The notes: generated by a model from the sequence alone, not told the origin. A DNA stretch of 25,958 bases from an uncultured Holophagaceae bacterium (GCA_903927605.1 CAIYNT010000013.1:1-25958); one strand, 5' to 3'. Counted from the first letter of the stretch, positions 1 through 10,564 are shown. Numbers and translations: made by a program.

Positions 1-1148
1 AGAATGCAGGCCACGGCGATGAAGGAGGGGATCATCTGCTTGAAGGTCTTGCCGAACTGCTCACCCATCACCGAGTACCTGATGCCCATGAAGGGGAAGG
101 CGATGAGACCGGCGATCAGCATGATGGTGCCGGGCGTCTGGAGCCAGGTGAAGGAGTAGAGCTTACCTGGGTTGTAGATCTGGGTCTTGATGACCAGCCA
201 GTTCCAGCCAGGGGCGGCACCGGCGAACAAGGGTTTGGTCTTGGGCAGGTTCACGGCGATGACGAGCACAGCGAGCAGCAGGTAGGGCAGCCAGGAGAGG
301 AATAGCTCCTTGATGTGGAATTCCTTCACCACGTTTTCCGCTGGAGCATCCCCTTCAAAGAGCCACGGCTCGGCGTGCCGCTGGACCTTCAGGTAGGCGG
401 CCGTGGCAACCAGGCAGACGAGGGCCGCCAGGACCGAAGTGAGGTCCGGACCGATGAAGTTGGAGACGAGGAACTGGGTGATGGAGAAGCTGAGGCCGGT
501 GACCAGGATGGTGCCGAGGGCGCCCTTCAGGCCCTTCGACTTGGACATGGCGAAGACCGTGGCGAAGGCCATGATCAGGGATAGGGGTGCCATGAAGCGG
601 CCGGTCATCTCGGAGAGCTTCATGATGTCCAGGCCCGTGGTCTTGGCGAGGGTCACGGTGGGGATGGCCAGCGAGCCGAAGGGCACGGGTCCCGTGTTGG
701 CCACGAGGCAGACCAGCGCGGCCATCATGGGGTTGTAGCCCAGGCCAATGAGGATGCTGGCGGGAATGGCCACGGGGGCGCCGAAGCCGCAGATGCCTTC
801 GAGGAAGGCGCCGAAGCCGAAGGCGATGAGCAGGGCCTGGGCGCGGCGATCCACGGTGAGGTTCGCCATGGCGCCCTGCATCTTGTCCATCCAGCCCGTG
901 ACCTTCAGCACGTTGTAGATGACCAGGGCGCCGAAGGGGATGTACATGATCGGGAAGATGCCTGTGAGGCCTCCCTGGAGGGCTGCCAGCAGCGTCACCT
1001 TGGCCGGGAAGTGGAAGACGAGGATGGCCGTGAGGACGGTCACCAGCCACGCGATGGGCGCGACCTTGGCCGCGGGTTTCATCATCAGCGGGATGCCGAT
1101 GAGCAGAACGATGAGCGGCAGCGTGGCTGCGAGGACATTGAATAACAT
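1..1148 (-). CDS. lctP: L-lactate permease (LctP family), C-terminus outside window
   Basis: Inner-membrane carrier that imports L-lactate (family also takes D-lactate and glycolate) with protons. The 382 residues visible are strongly hydrophobic, with many membrane spans starting right at the N-terminus (residues 4-21 and 31-47). The family's signature loop is seen at residues 117-125, EGICGFGAP, and is followed by conserved NTGPVPFGS. Family members are about 550 residues, so roughly the last third lies beyond base 1. The start ATG at 1148-1146 is preceded by a strong ribosome site (GGAGGT, 6 bases away). The gene is divergent from the outer-membrane protein gene at 1430; a lactate dehydrogenase, the usual partner, is not in view and may lie further left. 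Identity is confident from the motif and topology; substrate preference (L, D or glycolate) is not decidable from sequence. Confidence 0.93.
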   Translation of the reverse strand, partial: MLFNVLAATLPLIVLLIGIPLMMKPAAKVAPIAWLVTVLTAILVFHFPAKVTLLAALQGGLTGIFPIMYIPFGALVIYNVLKVTGWMDKMQGAMANLTVDRRAQALLIAFGFGAFLEGICGFGAPVAIPASILIGLGYNPMMAALVCLVANTGPVPFGSLAIPTVTLAKTTGLDIMKLSEMTGRFMAPLSLIMAFATVFAMSKSKGLKGALGTILVTGLSFSITQFLVSNFIGPDLTSVLAALVCLVATAAYLKVQRHAEPWLFEGDAPAENVVKEFHIKELFLSWLPYLLLAVLVIAVNLPKTKPLFAGAAPGWNWLVIKTQIYNPGKLYSFTWLQTPGTIMLIAGLIAFPFMGIRYSVMGEQFGKTFKQMIPSFIAVACI

Positions 1149-1175
1149 TATCTACCTCCGGATCAGCTACCATGA

Positions 1176-1200
1176 ACCATATATGGGTAATCCCCGGGGA
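1176..1200. promoter_or_regulatory. Two adjacent 10-bp perfect palindromes in the lctP leader
   Basis: CCATATATGG (1177-1186) and TCCCCGGGGA (1191-1200) lie 4 bases apart, 29-52 bases upstream of the lctP start. Read on the minus strand, a weak promoter TTTGGT-N16-TATATG overlaps both, so a protein bound here could block lctP transcription. No FadR/LldR-type operator consensus is visible. This is inference from position and symmetry only. Confidence 0.25.
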
Positions 1201-1429
1201 CCAAATAAAAAATCCAAGCGGGAAAGTCCGCCTAGTTTCGTCGTCACCGGATCCGCCGGACGTTTCGGCAGGGCCATGGACTGCTAGGCGGTCCGATTGA
1301 GAACCTCTGGACCCGGCGTTCCACTGATGGCCATGGCCCGCTGCCATCGACACTAGGGAAAAAAGCCGTGCCATCAATAAGCGCAGAGGCCTAGCTTTAC
1401 CGAGCAAGGATCCGTTAGCCTGAAGGCCC

Positions 1430-2215
1430 ATGCGCATTCCATTGGCACTTAGTCTCCTGCTCTCCCTGTCTCTGTGGGCCGAGGAACCACCCATCGAGGT
1501 GAACCCCAACCGCCCCACCTTCGCCACGCCGGCCCTTACCACCCAGCCGGGTGTCGCAGAGCTGGAATGGGGTGTCCAGCGGAGCACCTTCCGCGATGAC
1601 AGCACCAGCTTCGGGACCCCCACCCTCCTCAAGTTCGGTCTGGTGAAGGATCTGGAACTGCGGCTGGGTTCACCGGGATTCCTGCGGCTGGCGCCAGCCG
1701 GCGACGCGACGACTTCGGGCCTCGGTGACCTGAATCTCGGTGTGCAATGGTGCTACCTCCACGACGGGTTGTTCGGCACGGATCAGGCCATCCAACTGGC
1801 CCACACCTTTCCCACGGCCTCGTCATCCCAGGGCCTTGGCAATGGCGCCCCCATCGACATCCTCACGTTGATCTTCAGCCGGGATGCAGGCCCTTACCAC
1901 ATCGACGTGAACCTGCTGGAATCCTGGATCGGCCTCACGCCGGACTTGGGCGGTGGCCGAGCTACTCAGACCGCCGGCACGGTCTCCGTCACACGGAATC
2001 TCAGCGACCAATGGTCGATCACCGGCGAGTTGTACGCCATCCAGGCCACGCCCGTGAATGACCACATCGTCTCCAACCTCTGGTGCGTGGCCTACAAGGT
2101 CTCCAAGCGGCTGGTGCTGGATGCGGGCGTGGACGTGGGACTGAGCCACGGGGCGCCCCGATACACGGTCTTCACGGGACTCACGGTGGGCCTGGGGCGC
2201 TTCCGCAAGCCGTGA
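1430..2215 (+). CDS. Secreted outer-membrane beta-barrel protein (phenol-degradation MetA-like family)
   Basis: 261 residues. Residues 1-17 form a signal peptide (positive Arg2, hydrophobic core of Leu/Ser, WAEE cleavage region). The mature part opens with a proline/asparagine-rich segment and 'GVAELEWGVQ', then alternating hydrophobic strands and a GLGDLNLGVQW segment, ending in a strand-like VFTGLTVGLGRF; this pattern is that of the putative outer-membrane transporter family annotated as MetA-pathway-of-phenol-degradation. The protein would sit in the outer membrane as a roughly 12-stranded barrel; its substrate is unknown and the family name does not imply phenol metabolism. The start ATG has only a weak AAGG ribosome site. 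Its stop overlaps the GTG start of xseA (GTGA), so the two are translated together although functionally unrelated. Confidence 0.7.
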   Translation: MRIPLALSLLLSLSLWAEEPPIEVNPNRPTFATPALTTQPGVAELEWGVQRSTFRDDSTSFGTPTLLKFGLVKDLELRLGSPGFLRLAPAGDATTSGLGDLNLGVQWCYLHDGLFGTDQAIQLAHTFPTASSSQGLGNGAPIDILTLIFSRDAGPYHIDVNLLESWIGLTPDLGGGRATQTAGTVSVTRNLSDQWSITGELYAIQATPVNDHIVSNLWCVAYKVSKRLVLDAGVDVGLSHGAPRYTVFTGLTVGLGRFRKP

Positions 2216-3528
2216 GTGACGCCGCCCCCATCTCCGTCAAGCGTCTGCTGGAACAGGTCAAGACGCGGCTGGAACCACCCTTCGCGGCGGTCTGCGTGGT
2301 GGGCGAGGTGTCCAACTTCCGCGGCTCCGGCAGGCACTGGTACTTCACGCTGAAGGAGGAGGGCGCGGCCCTCTCCTGCGCCGTGTGGGCCAGTCAGCAG
2401 CGCTTCCTGCAGCATCGCCCGGCGGATGGCCAGCGGGTGGTGCTGAAGGGCAGCCTGAACCTCTATGTCGCAGGTGGAACCCTCACCTTGGCCGTGACTC
2501 ATTGCGAACCCGCGGGTGTGGGCGACCTGCAGGCGCGGCTGCGGCTGCTGGAAGCGGACCTCCGGGCGCAGGGACTCTTCGATCGTCCCAAACGGCCCCT
2601 GCCCCGCTTCCCCAGCCGGCTGGGTGTGGTGGCGGCCATCGGGGGTGCGGCCCTGCGCGATGTGCTGGAGGTGACTGACCGCCGGGCGCCGGGCATCCAC
2701 GTGCTCATCGCACCTGCGGCGGCCCAAGGGGAGCGGTGCGTGCCGGAGACCCTGCTGGCGATCCAGGAAATTCAGGATCCGCACTGGGGCTGCGAGGCCC
2801 TGTTGCTGGTGCGTGGGGGCGGCAGCCTGGAGGATCTCTGGGCCTTCAACGATCCGGACCTCGTCCGGGCCGTGTCGGACTGCCGGATCCCTGTCGTCAC
2901 CGGCGTGGGCCACGAGATCGACACCACCCTGGTTGACCTCGCGGCGGACCATCGGGCGGCCACGCCCAGTCAGGCCGCGGAACTGGCGACGCCGGATCGC
3001 TCGGCCCTGGGCGCCGACTTGCGCAGGCGCGTGGAGGCTCTGACGGCCAAGACCCTGTGGCGCCTGCGGGGGCTGGAGACGACCCTCAACCTGCTGGTGG
3101 ACCACGGCCTGAACCGGTCGGAGCCGCTGGCGGTAACTTCGGCCCGGTGTGGGACCCTAGCTCAGCGCCTGGCTCTGGTCCATCCCAGCCGGCGACTGGA
3201 TGGGGTGGCAGCCCGGCTGGCCCTGGTCCGCCAGAGGCTGGCCCACGTCGGCTCGACCGCGGCCGGGGATCTGGACCTGCCCCGCATCCTCGATGCCCAG
3301 CGTCGCTTGAGCCCTGCGGCCCTCCGGACCCTCCAACGGCGGGATCAGCGCCTTGCCGTGCTGGCGGAACGGCTCCAGGGCCTGGACCCCAAGGGTCCGC
3401 TCCACCGGGGGTTCGTGCTGGCCATCGGACCCGATGGGCGGCCCGTGACCCGGGCCGGGACCCTCCCCTCCGGGGCCAGCCTGCGCCTGCGCTGGGAGGA
3501 TGGCGAGCGCAAGGCCACGCTGGACTGA
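2212..3528 (+). CDS. xseA: Exodeoxyribonuclease VII large subunit
   Basis: 438 residues; large subunit of exonuclease VII, which degrades single-stranded DNA from both ends in repair. An OB-fold DNA-binding domain occupies about residues 7-100 (GEVSNFRGSGRHWYFTLK), then the catalytic domain: GAALRD with Asp150, RGGGSLEDLW with Arg201, GHEID with His234 and Asp237, followed by DHRAATPSQAAE. The C-terminus has the long helical region and the final GF..-RW.DG strand module. Start chosen as GTG at 2212: it overlaps the upstream stop as GTGA and gives the expected N-terminus; the frame is open for 43 codons further upstream but those lie inside the barrel gene. One family loop is altered: the usual TSxTGAA reads AAIGGAA (residues 141-147). 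No xseB for the small subunit lies next to it, so that must be elsewhere. Confidence 0.95.
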   Translation: MSDAAPISVKRLLEQVKTRLEPPFAAVCVVGEVSNFRGSGRHWYFTLKEEGAALSCAVWASQQRFLQHRPADGQRVVLKGSLNLYVAGGTLTLAVTHCEPAGVGDLQARLRLLEADLRAQGLFDRPKRPLPRFPSRLGVVAAIGGAALRDVLEVTDRRAPGIHVLIAPAAAQGERCVPETLLAIQEIQDPHWGCEALLLVRGGGSLEDLWAFNDPDLVRAVSDCRIPVVTGVGHEIDTTLVDLAADHRAATPSQAAELATPDRSALGADLRRRVEALTAKTLWRLRGLETTLNLLVDHGLNRSEPLAVTSARCGTLAQRLALVHPSRRLDGVAARLALVRQRLAHVGSTAAGDLDLPRILDAQRRLSPAALRTLQRRDQRLAVLAERLQGLDPKGPLHRGFVLAIGPDGRPVTRAGTLPSGASLRLRWEDGERKATLD

Positions 3529-3578
3529 CGGAACTCAGGTCTGGCCTGGGCGGAGCCGACAGGAAGACAGGCCGGTTC

Positions 3579-6173
<2,595 letters not shown>

Positions 6174-6206
6174 GCCTGTGGCTGATCCATTCCCTTTGGG
6201 CCTGGT

Positions 6207-8141
6207 TCAGCGGCTCAAAATAAGCAAGGTGAGGTCATCGGCGAAGGGATGCCCCTGGGTGAAGGCCGCCACATCGGCGAGGATGGATGCCTGCAGGTCC
6301 ACCGAGGGTTGGCCAAGCAGAGCTTCCAGACGATCCTCACCATAGAAGGTGTCATCGGGGGCTTGGGCCTCGGATAACCCATCCGTGTAAAAGATCAGGC
6401 TGTCGCCGGGTTCAAGAATCCCCTCGCAGGCTTCCAGCGCATCCTTGAACCGGCTGGCACTGAGGCCCACGCCCATTCCCCGCGGGTGCAAACGGATGAC
6501 CCGGCCATCCGCACGCCGCAGGAAGGCGGACGGGTGCCCGGCCCGCACAAACGTGAACTGCCCCGTCCGGGGATGGAAGGTGCCGTAGGCCAGGGTGAGG
6601 AAGAGGCGATGTCCGTGCCCTTGGCACCAGATGGCATTCAGGCGCTCGGCCACCGCCACCGGATCGAGGGCCTGCTTGTCCAGGGCGGACAGTACCCCCT
6701 TCGTTTCCGCTGCGTAGAAAGCTGCGCTGGTACCCTTCCCGCTCACATCCGAGATCAGGAAGGCCAGGCTCCCATCAAGCAGGGGAAAGACATCGTAGTA
6801 GTCTCCAGCCACTTCGCGGGCCGGGAGGATCGTCGCGCGCACCGAGGGCAGGTGAAGGGCCGCGAGATCAGGCAGTAGGCGCATTTGCACCTCGCGCGCC
6901 ACCCGAAGCTCCTCTTCCATCCGCAGACGTTCCTCCCGCTCAGAAGCCGCGGTCTGGAGGCGTGCGGCCATCTCGTTAAAGGCCGAGGAGAGCTGCGCGA
7001 CCTGATCCTTCCCCCGCGGACGGATGCGAGCAGAGAAATCGCCTAGGCTGAGCCGCTTCACACCCCCATGAAGATCGTTGACGGCTCGTCCGAGGGACCA
7101 GGCCAGGACCAGCCCGAGGAAAGTCGCCAAGGCCTGGGCCAGGATGAGCCCCAGCAGGACGAGAGCGACCACCACGATGGCCTTCACAGTGCCTTCGGAG
7201 AGCGCTTGCCGCTCAGCAGTGTGGTAGCCCGCGAACAAGGCGTAAAGGTTGGTCTCTGGCGTGGCGGTGAGCACTAGGTCATGGCCCGTGGACCAGTCGG
7301 TGATCGTGAAGGCCAGGGGGGGCAGATCGAACGGGGCAAACAGAACCCTGCCCTGGAGGGGCTGCCCCACGGTCCAGGTGCCAATGGCGTCACCTCGGCC
7401 CGCCAGGATCGGTGCTTTCTGTTCCTTGCCGCGGTCACCAGTCTGGATTGTGATGACCTCGTCCCGATCACTGTTCTGCTTCCGTGGGACCAGTTGGAAC
7501 CGCACCGAACCGCCAGCCATCGCCTGGATCCGGTCTCCGAGGATGCTGGCGTTCAGAGACAGGATCCGGAAGCCACCGGACTCTTTCCTTACGGCTCTCA
7601 AGTAAGCGGTGTTCTTCTGGGTGCCATCGAGGCCACCATCCAGGCGATCGGCCCAGACCATGCCGACAAAGGCGTCCGATACGCCCTCGGGGAGGCCTCG
7701 TACATGGTCCACCTGAGCGTCGCCATAGGTGCGCAGGGCCAGCCGGGCGGCGGCATCCGTGGGCTCGGCATTGGCGGCCTTCAAGGCTTCTTCCCAGGCT
7801 GTCAGAGTCTGCTGGGTTGAGCGGCTCACCTGGGCACCGAGGCCCAGCCAGCTCAAGGCCATGAGCATGAGGGCGAGAGCCACCACCGGCAGCACGGACA
7901 TGAGAGCAAGGATCACCCACAGCCGCCGGGACACCCGGAACAGGATTTTGTCCCAGATCCAACGCAGCCCCCTTGTGAGAAGTACGATTCCTCCGATCCA
8001 GGCCAACGCGGCCGCGCAACCCGAGGCCACCGGCGGCAGAGCGAGCGGCAGGCCTAGGGCCAGCAGCACCCAGGGCCAATGACGCCGGAAGCGGAAGGCC
8101 GCCCAGCCGCGTCGGAACAGGTTCTGTACCCCGGCAAGCAT
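6207..8141 (-). CDS. Membrane-bound SpoIIE/RsbU-type serine phosphatase with HAMP domain
   Basis: 644 residues. N-terminal basic/hydrophobic part with membrane segments at about 23-57 and 75-101, an extracytoplasmic sensor region (about 105-320), another membrane helix (321-348), a HAMP linker (about 338-392), a short coiled coil with REVQMRLLP (416-424), and a PP2C-type phosphatase domain (about 430-644). Metal-binding acidic residues are all present: AGDYYD (Asp447), SDVSGKG (Asp465), YTDG (Asp587) and ADD (635-636). Such enzymes dephosphorylate anti-sigma-factor antagonists (RsbV/SpoIIAA type) in partner-switching; no such partner is in the window. Start set at ATG 8141, 7 bases after the fabG stop, without a good ribosome site, hence probably coupled to fabG translation; an ATG at 8171 inside fabG is the alternative. 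The gene converges on the hybrid kinase, stop to stop 33 bases apart. Confidence 0.9.
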   Translation of the reverse strand: MLAGVQNLFRRGWAAFRFRRHWPWVLLALGLPLALPPVASGCAAALAWIGGIVLLTRGLRWIWDKILFRVSRRLWVILALMSVLPVVALALMLMALSWLGLGAQVSRSTQQTLTAWEEALKAANAEPTDAAARLALRTYGDAQVDHVRGLPEGVSDAFVGMVWADRLDGGLDGTQKNTAYLRAVRKESGGFRILSLNASILGDRIQAMAGGSVRFQLVPRKQNSDRDEVITIQTGDRGKEQKAPILAGRGDAIGTWTVGQPLQGRVLFAPFDLPPLAFTITDWSTGHDLVLTATPETNLYALFAGYHTAERQALSEGTVKAIVVVALVLLGLILAQALATFLGLVLAWSLGRAVNDLHGGVKRLSLGDFSARIRPRGKDQVAQLSSAFNEMAARLQTAASEREERLRMEEELRVAREVQMRLLPDLAALHLPSVRATILPAREVAGDYYDVFPLLDGSLAFLISDVSGKGTSAAFYAAETKGVLSALDKQALDPVAVAERLNAIWCQGHGHRLFLTLAYGTFHPRTGQFTFVRAGHPSAFLRRADGRVIRLHPRGMGVGLSASRFKDALEACEGILEPGDSLIFYTDGLSEAQAPDDTFYGEDRLEALLGQPSVDLQASILADVAAFTQGHPFADDLTLLILSR

Positions 8142-8148
8142 GGTTTGC

Positions 8149-8895
8149 TCAGGCCATGAGCATCCCGCCATTCACGCTGAGGACCTGGCCTGTGACGTAG
8201 CCCGCCTCATCGCTGGCCAGGAAGACCACGGCAGAGGCGATGTCCGCCGCAGTGCCCAAGCGGCCCAAGGGGATCTGCTTGGTGAATTCGGTCTTCACGT
8301 CCGCGGACAGACCCGCTGTCATGGCCGTCTCGATGTAGCCCGGGGTCACTGCGTTGGCCGTGACGTTCCGGCTGGCGAGTTCCCGGGCCACGGACTTGGT
8401 GAGACCGATGAGGCCCGCCTTCGCGGCCACATAGTTCGCCTGGCCCGGATTGCCCATCTGGCCCACCACCGAGGCGATGTTGATGATGCGGCCCCACCGC
8501 TGCTTCATCATGGGCTTGGTGGCCGCCTGGATGGCGGTCCACGCGCCTTTGAGGTTGGTGTCGATCACCGCGTCCCAGTCCTCCTCCTTCATCTGGATGA
8601 GCAGCTTGTCGCGGGTGATTCCGGCGTTGTTCACCAGGATGTGGATGGCTCCATGGCGCTCTATGGTGGTAGCCACCGCGGCTCTCACTGAGGCGCCATC
8701 TGAAAGGTCAGCCACCACCACATCCGCCTTGCCACCCTCGGCGGTGATGGCATCGGCCACCTCCTGGAGCTTCCTCAGCGTTCGGGCCGCGCAAACCACC
8801 GTCGCACCCTGGGCGGCGAGCTGTTTGGCGATGGCTTCACCGATGCCCTGACTGGCACCCGTGACGAGAGCGACCTTGCCGTCGAGGCGGAACAT
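8149..8895 (-). CDS. fabG: 3-oxoacyl-[acyl-carrier-protein] reductase
   Basis: 248 residues, the standard FabG length. It is a cytoplasmic short-chain dehydrogenase that reduces 3-oxoacyl-ACP with NADPH in fatty-acid elongation. Seen: cofactor motif TGASQGIG (12-19), NNAG (89-92), Asn114, catalytic Ser142, Tyr155 and Lys159 (YVAAK), then NAVTPGYIETAMT and a GYVTGQVLSVNGGM end, which is typical of FabG. The start ATG 8895 has GGAGG seven bases... upstream (GGAGGTCCC), and the frame's extra upstream codons do not resemble the family. It lies apart from fabD and plsX (about 10 kb away) and is followed by the phosphatase gene. A paralogous short-chain reductase such as PhaB/PhbB cannot be excluded, but the ending and length favour FabG. 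Confidence 0.88.
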   Translation of the reverse strand: MFRLDGKVALVTGASQGIGEAIAKQLAAQGATVVCAARTLRKLQEVADAITAEGGKADVVVADLSDGASVRAAVATTIERHGAIHILVNNAGITRDKLLIQMKEEDWDAVIDTNLKGAWTAIQAATKPMMKQRWGRIINIASVVGQMGNPGQANYVAAKAGLIGLTKSVARELASRNVTANAVTPGYIETAMTAGLSADVKTEFTKQIPLGRLGTAADIASAVVFLASDEAGYVTGQVLSVNGGMLMA

Positions 8896-9031
8896 GGGAC
8901 CTCCTGAATGGGTGGGTGGACAGAATAGCAAGGAGGGGTGGAAGCGGGCCGGAGGGTGAAGGAACTGCGTTCGAGGTCTTGCCCAACCTAAGGCAGGGTG
9001 TACCTTGAGGATCTTCCCCGGGGAGGGATCC

Positions 9032-9460
9032 ATGCTACTGATTGCCTGTCTTCTCTTGCTCCAGGCGCCTGCACCTCAGGCCCCAGCCTGGTCGGCCACC
9101 ACCTATGAGGCCGCCGCCACCGACGCAAACAAAAAGGTGCTCGCCGAAGGCAAGCCCCTCACCATCACCGGGGAAATCGTCGACGTGTCCTGCTACACCC
9201 AGCTGGGTAAGCGCGGGGAGGGGCACAAGGCTTGCGGCGCGATGTGTGTGATCAACGGAGCCCCGGCTGGCATCCTGGCCGCGGACGGGACCCTGTATAT
9301 CCTCATGCCCGAGCCGCACCACCCGCGGCGGGACGGCAAGGCGAGCCTGGCCAAATACCTCAGCGAGCGGATGGCCCAGACCCTCACCCTTTCGGGCATG
9401 TCTTCCGACCATGGAGGCATCCACACCCTCTTCATCCCCGTTCCCACAGAGGCGAAGTAG
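9032..9460 (+). CDS. Small secreted protein with C-x10-H-x2-C-x3-C motif, unknown function
   Basis: 142 residues. A short signal peptide (MLLIACLLLLQAPAPQA, residues 1-17) indicates export. The mature protein has a short helical stretch (24-40), then a compact domain beginning GEIVDVSCY and carrying Cys54, His65, Cys68 and Cys72, followed by a small beta region (GAPAGILAADGTLYILM) and more histidines (96, 97, 127, 131). The clustered Cys/His suggest metal or haem binding, or a disulfide plus metal site; there is no CxxCH. I do not recognise a named family, although the pattern looks like a conserved domain rather than chance. Start ATG 9032 has GGGAGGG seven bases upstream; a TTG at 9005 is in frame but would spoil the signal peptide. 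Divergent from fabG; its stop TAG directly abuts the stop of the hydrolase on the other strand. Confidence 0.75.
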   Translation: MLLIACLLLLQAPAPQAPAWSATTYEAAATDANKKVLAEGKPLTITGEIVDVSCYTQLGKRGEGHKACGAMCVINGAPAGILAADGTLYILMPEPHHPRRDGKASLAKYLSERMAQTLTLSGMSSDHGGIHTLFIPVPTEAK

Positions 9461-10450
9461 CTACTTCAAAGCCACCAACCACAGCGCCACCGGTGAAAGA
9501 TCAGCCAGGGGTGTGTCGTCCCCGTAGTTGGCCATGGCGGCTATTCCGGAAAGGCCGGATTTCTTGCGGGTCTCCCGCTTGAACAAGTGGTTGGCCTGCG
9601 GGATCTGAATCACCATCCCCTTGAATTCAGGGGGAATCGTGTCGGGCTTCCACGTCTGGATGTCGCGGTCACCCCAGACCATGGCGCAGGGAATGGGTAG
9701 GCGTTGGGCCATACCCCAGGGATCCAGATCGAGGAGATCGCGCACGAAGCCTCGACTCTCCGGCCGGGCGAGACCGTGCGCCAGGGCCGCGATGCCAGGC
9801 GCCACACCGGACGGCGCCGGGGGCGGTTCCTGATTCTTGCGGATGGCGCCCAGGACTGATTCAAGGTAGGCCAAATTCAAAGCCGAAACTTCCGCTGGCG
9901 CGCCCGCGGCCTCCAGCTGGCCCTTCACCTGGGCCACGATGAGCTTCCCCATGCTGAGGCCCGGCATGGCCAGCAGCAGCGCCGCATCGGCTTCCCCGGC
10001 CGCCAGCAGCGACAGCAGCGCACCCTCACTGTGGCCGATGAGCAGAATCTTCTTCCCCGTCGCTTCTGGCAGCAGGCGAGCGGCCCTTATCGCTGCCCTG
10101 ATGTCACCCACTTGAGCGTCCAGCGAGATGTCCAGCTTCGGATCCTTCGACCCGATGAAGCGCTTGTCGTAACGCAAGGATCCAATGCCCTGAGCCTGTA
10201 ACCACGCCGCGACATCCCGCCCACCGTGGCTGGGTACGGAAATGAGCGGGTTGGACCAGTTGCGATCCGTGGGACCAGAACCGGCCACCATCACCGCAAA
10301 GTAGGGATGGGCGCCCCCAGTCTTCACGCTGCCTTTCAGGGGGAAGGCGTTAAAGCCCGGGAAGGTGATGTCGCGATTCGGCGCAGGGATCTGTGCCTGG
10401 GCGCAGGCAGGAAAGACCAGCAGGGGAAGCAGCATCGACACGGGGACCAT
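9461..10450 (-). CDS. Secreted alpha/beta hydrolase
   Basis: 329 residues. Signal peptide at residues 1-19 (LLPLLVFPACAQA), so the enzyme is probably periplasmic; FPAC is a poor lipobox, so lipidation is less likely. The fold's landmarks are seen: oxyanion region GSGPTDRN (57-64), nucleophile elbow GHSEG with Ser141, acid loop WGDRD (Asp261 or Asp263) and a late histidine ANHLF (His288). This type acts on ester, lactone or peptide-like bonds; the substrate is unknown. Start ATG 10450 is chosen because GGAG lies 6 bases before it; an in-frame GTG at 10462 overlaps that ribosome site. It is divergent from marR and shares a 114-base control region with it, so MarR may also regulate it. Confidence 0.82.
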   Translation of the reverse strand: MVPVSMLLPLLVFPACAQAQIPAPNRDITFPGFNAFPLKGSVKTGGAHPYFAVMVAGSGPTDRNWSNPLISVPSHGGRDVAAWLQAQGIGSLRYDKRFIGSKDPKLDISLDAQVGDIRAAIRAARLLPEATGKKILLIGHSEGALLSLLAAGEADAALLLAMPGLSMGKLIVAQVKGQLEAAGAPAEVSALNLAYLESVLGAIRKNQEPPPAPSGVAPGIAALAHGLARPESRGFVRDLLDLDPWGMAQRLPIPCAMVWGDRDIQTWKPDTIPPEFKGMVIQIPQANHLFKRETRKKSGLSGIAAMANYGDDTPLADLSPVALWLVALK

Positions 10451-10488
10451 TTTTGTCTCCACAAGTCAAAACAGGACCGACCCGGCTG

Positions 10489-10517
10489 TTGACAGGCCAA
10501 ATAGTCCATCTTATATT
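10489..10517 (+). promoter_or_regulatory. Near-consensus sigma-70 promoter of marR / efflux genes
   Basis: TTGACA at 10489-10494, a spacer of exactly 17 bases, and TATATT at 10512-10517. The transcript would start near 10524, about 40 bases before the marR ATG. A second TTGACA at 10524-10529 has a poorer -10 (TTAAAT, 15-base spacing). This is the strongest vegetative promoter visible in the window. Confidence 0.65.
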
Positions 10518-10519
10518 AC

Positions 10520-10544
10520 TGCCTTGACAGTGATTGCTTAGGCA
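10520..10544. promoter_or_regulatory. Candidate MarR operator (inverted repeat at the start site)
   Basis: TGCCT-N15-AGGCA, an inverted repeat centred at about 10532, just downstream of the -10 box of the promoter at 10489-10517. MarR-family proteins bind as dimers to such interrupted palindromes and repress by covering the promoter. The arms are only 5 bp, so the call rests on position and the adjacent regulator gene. Confidence 0.35.
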
Positions 10545-10564
10545 TTAAATGTGGGGTTCTGGTC

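Noticed and set aside
1329..1338. Palindrome GGCCATGGCC in the lctP-barrel gap
   Set aside because: Short GC-rich palindromes of this sort are expected by chance in this composition, and it has no relation to a promoter or start.
355..1632. Long open frame of 425 codons on the minus strand
   Set aside because: It is out of frame with the lactate permease on the same strand, and its translation is an Arg/His/Pro/Gly-rich mix with no motif. The permease frame is the real gene there.
3057..3578. Upstream extension of the hybrid kinase frame (174 codons)
   Set aside because: It overlaps xseA, is Pro/Gly/Ala-rich without structure, and the ATG at 3579 gives a proper signal-anchor sequence.
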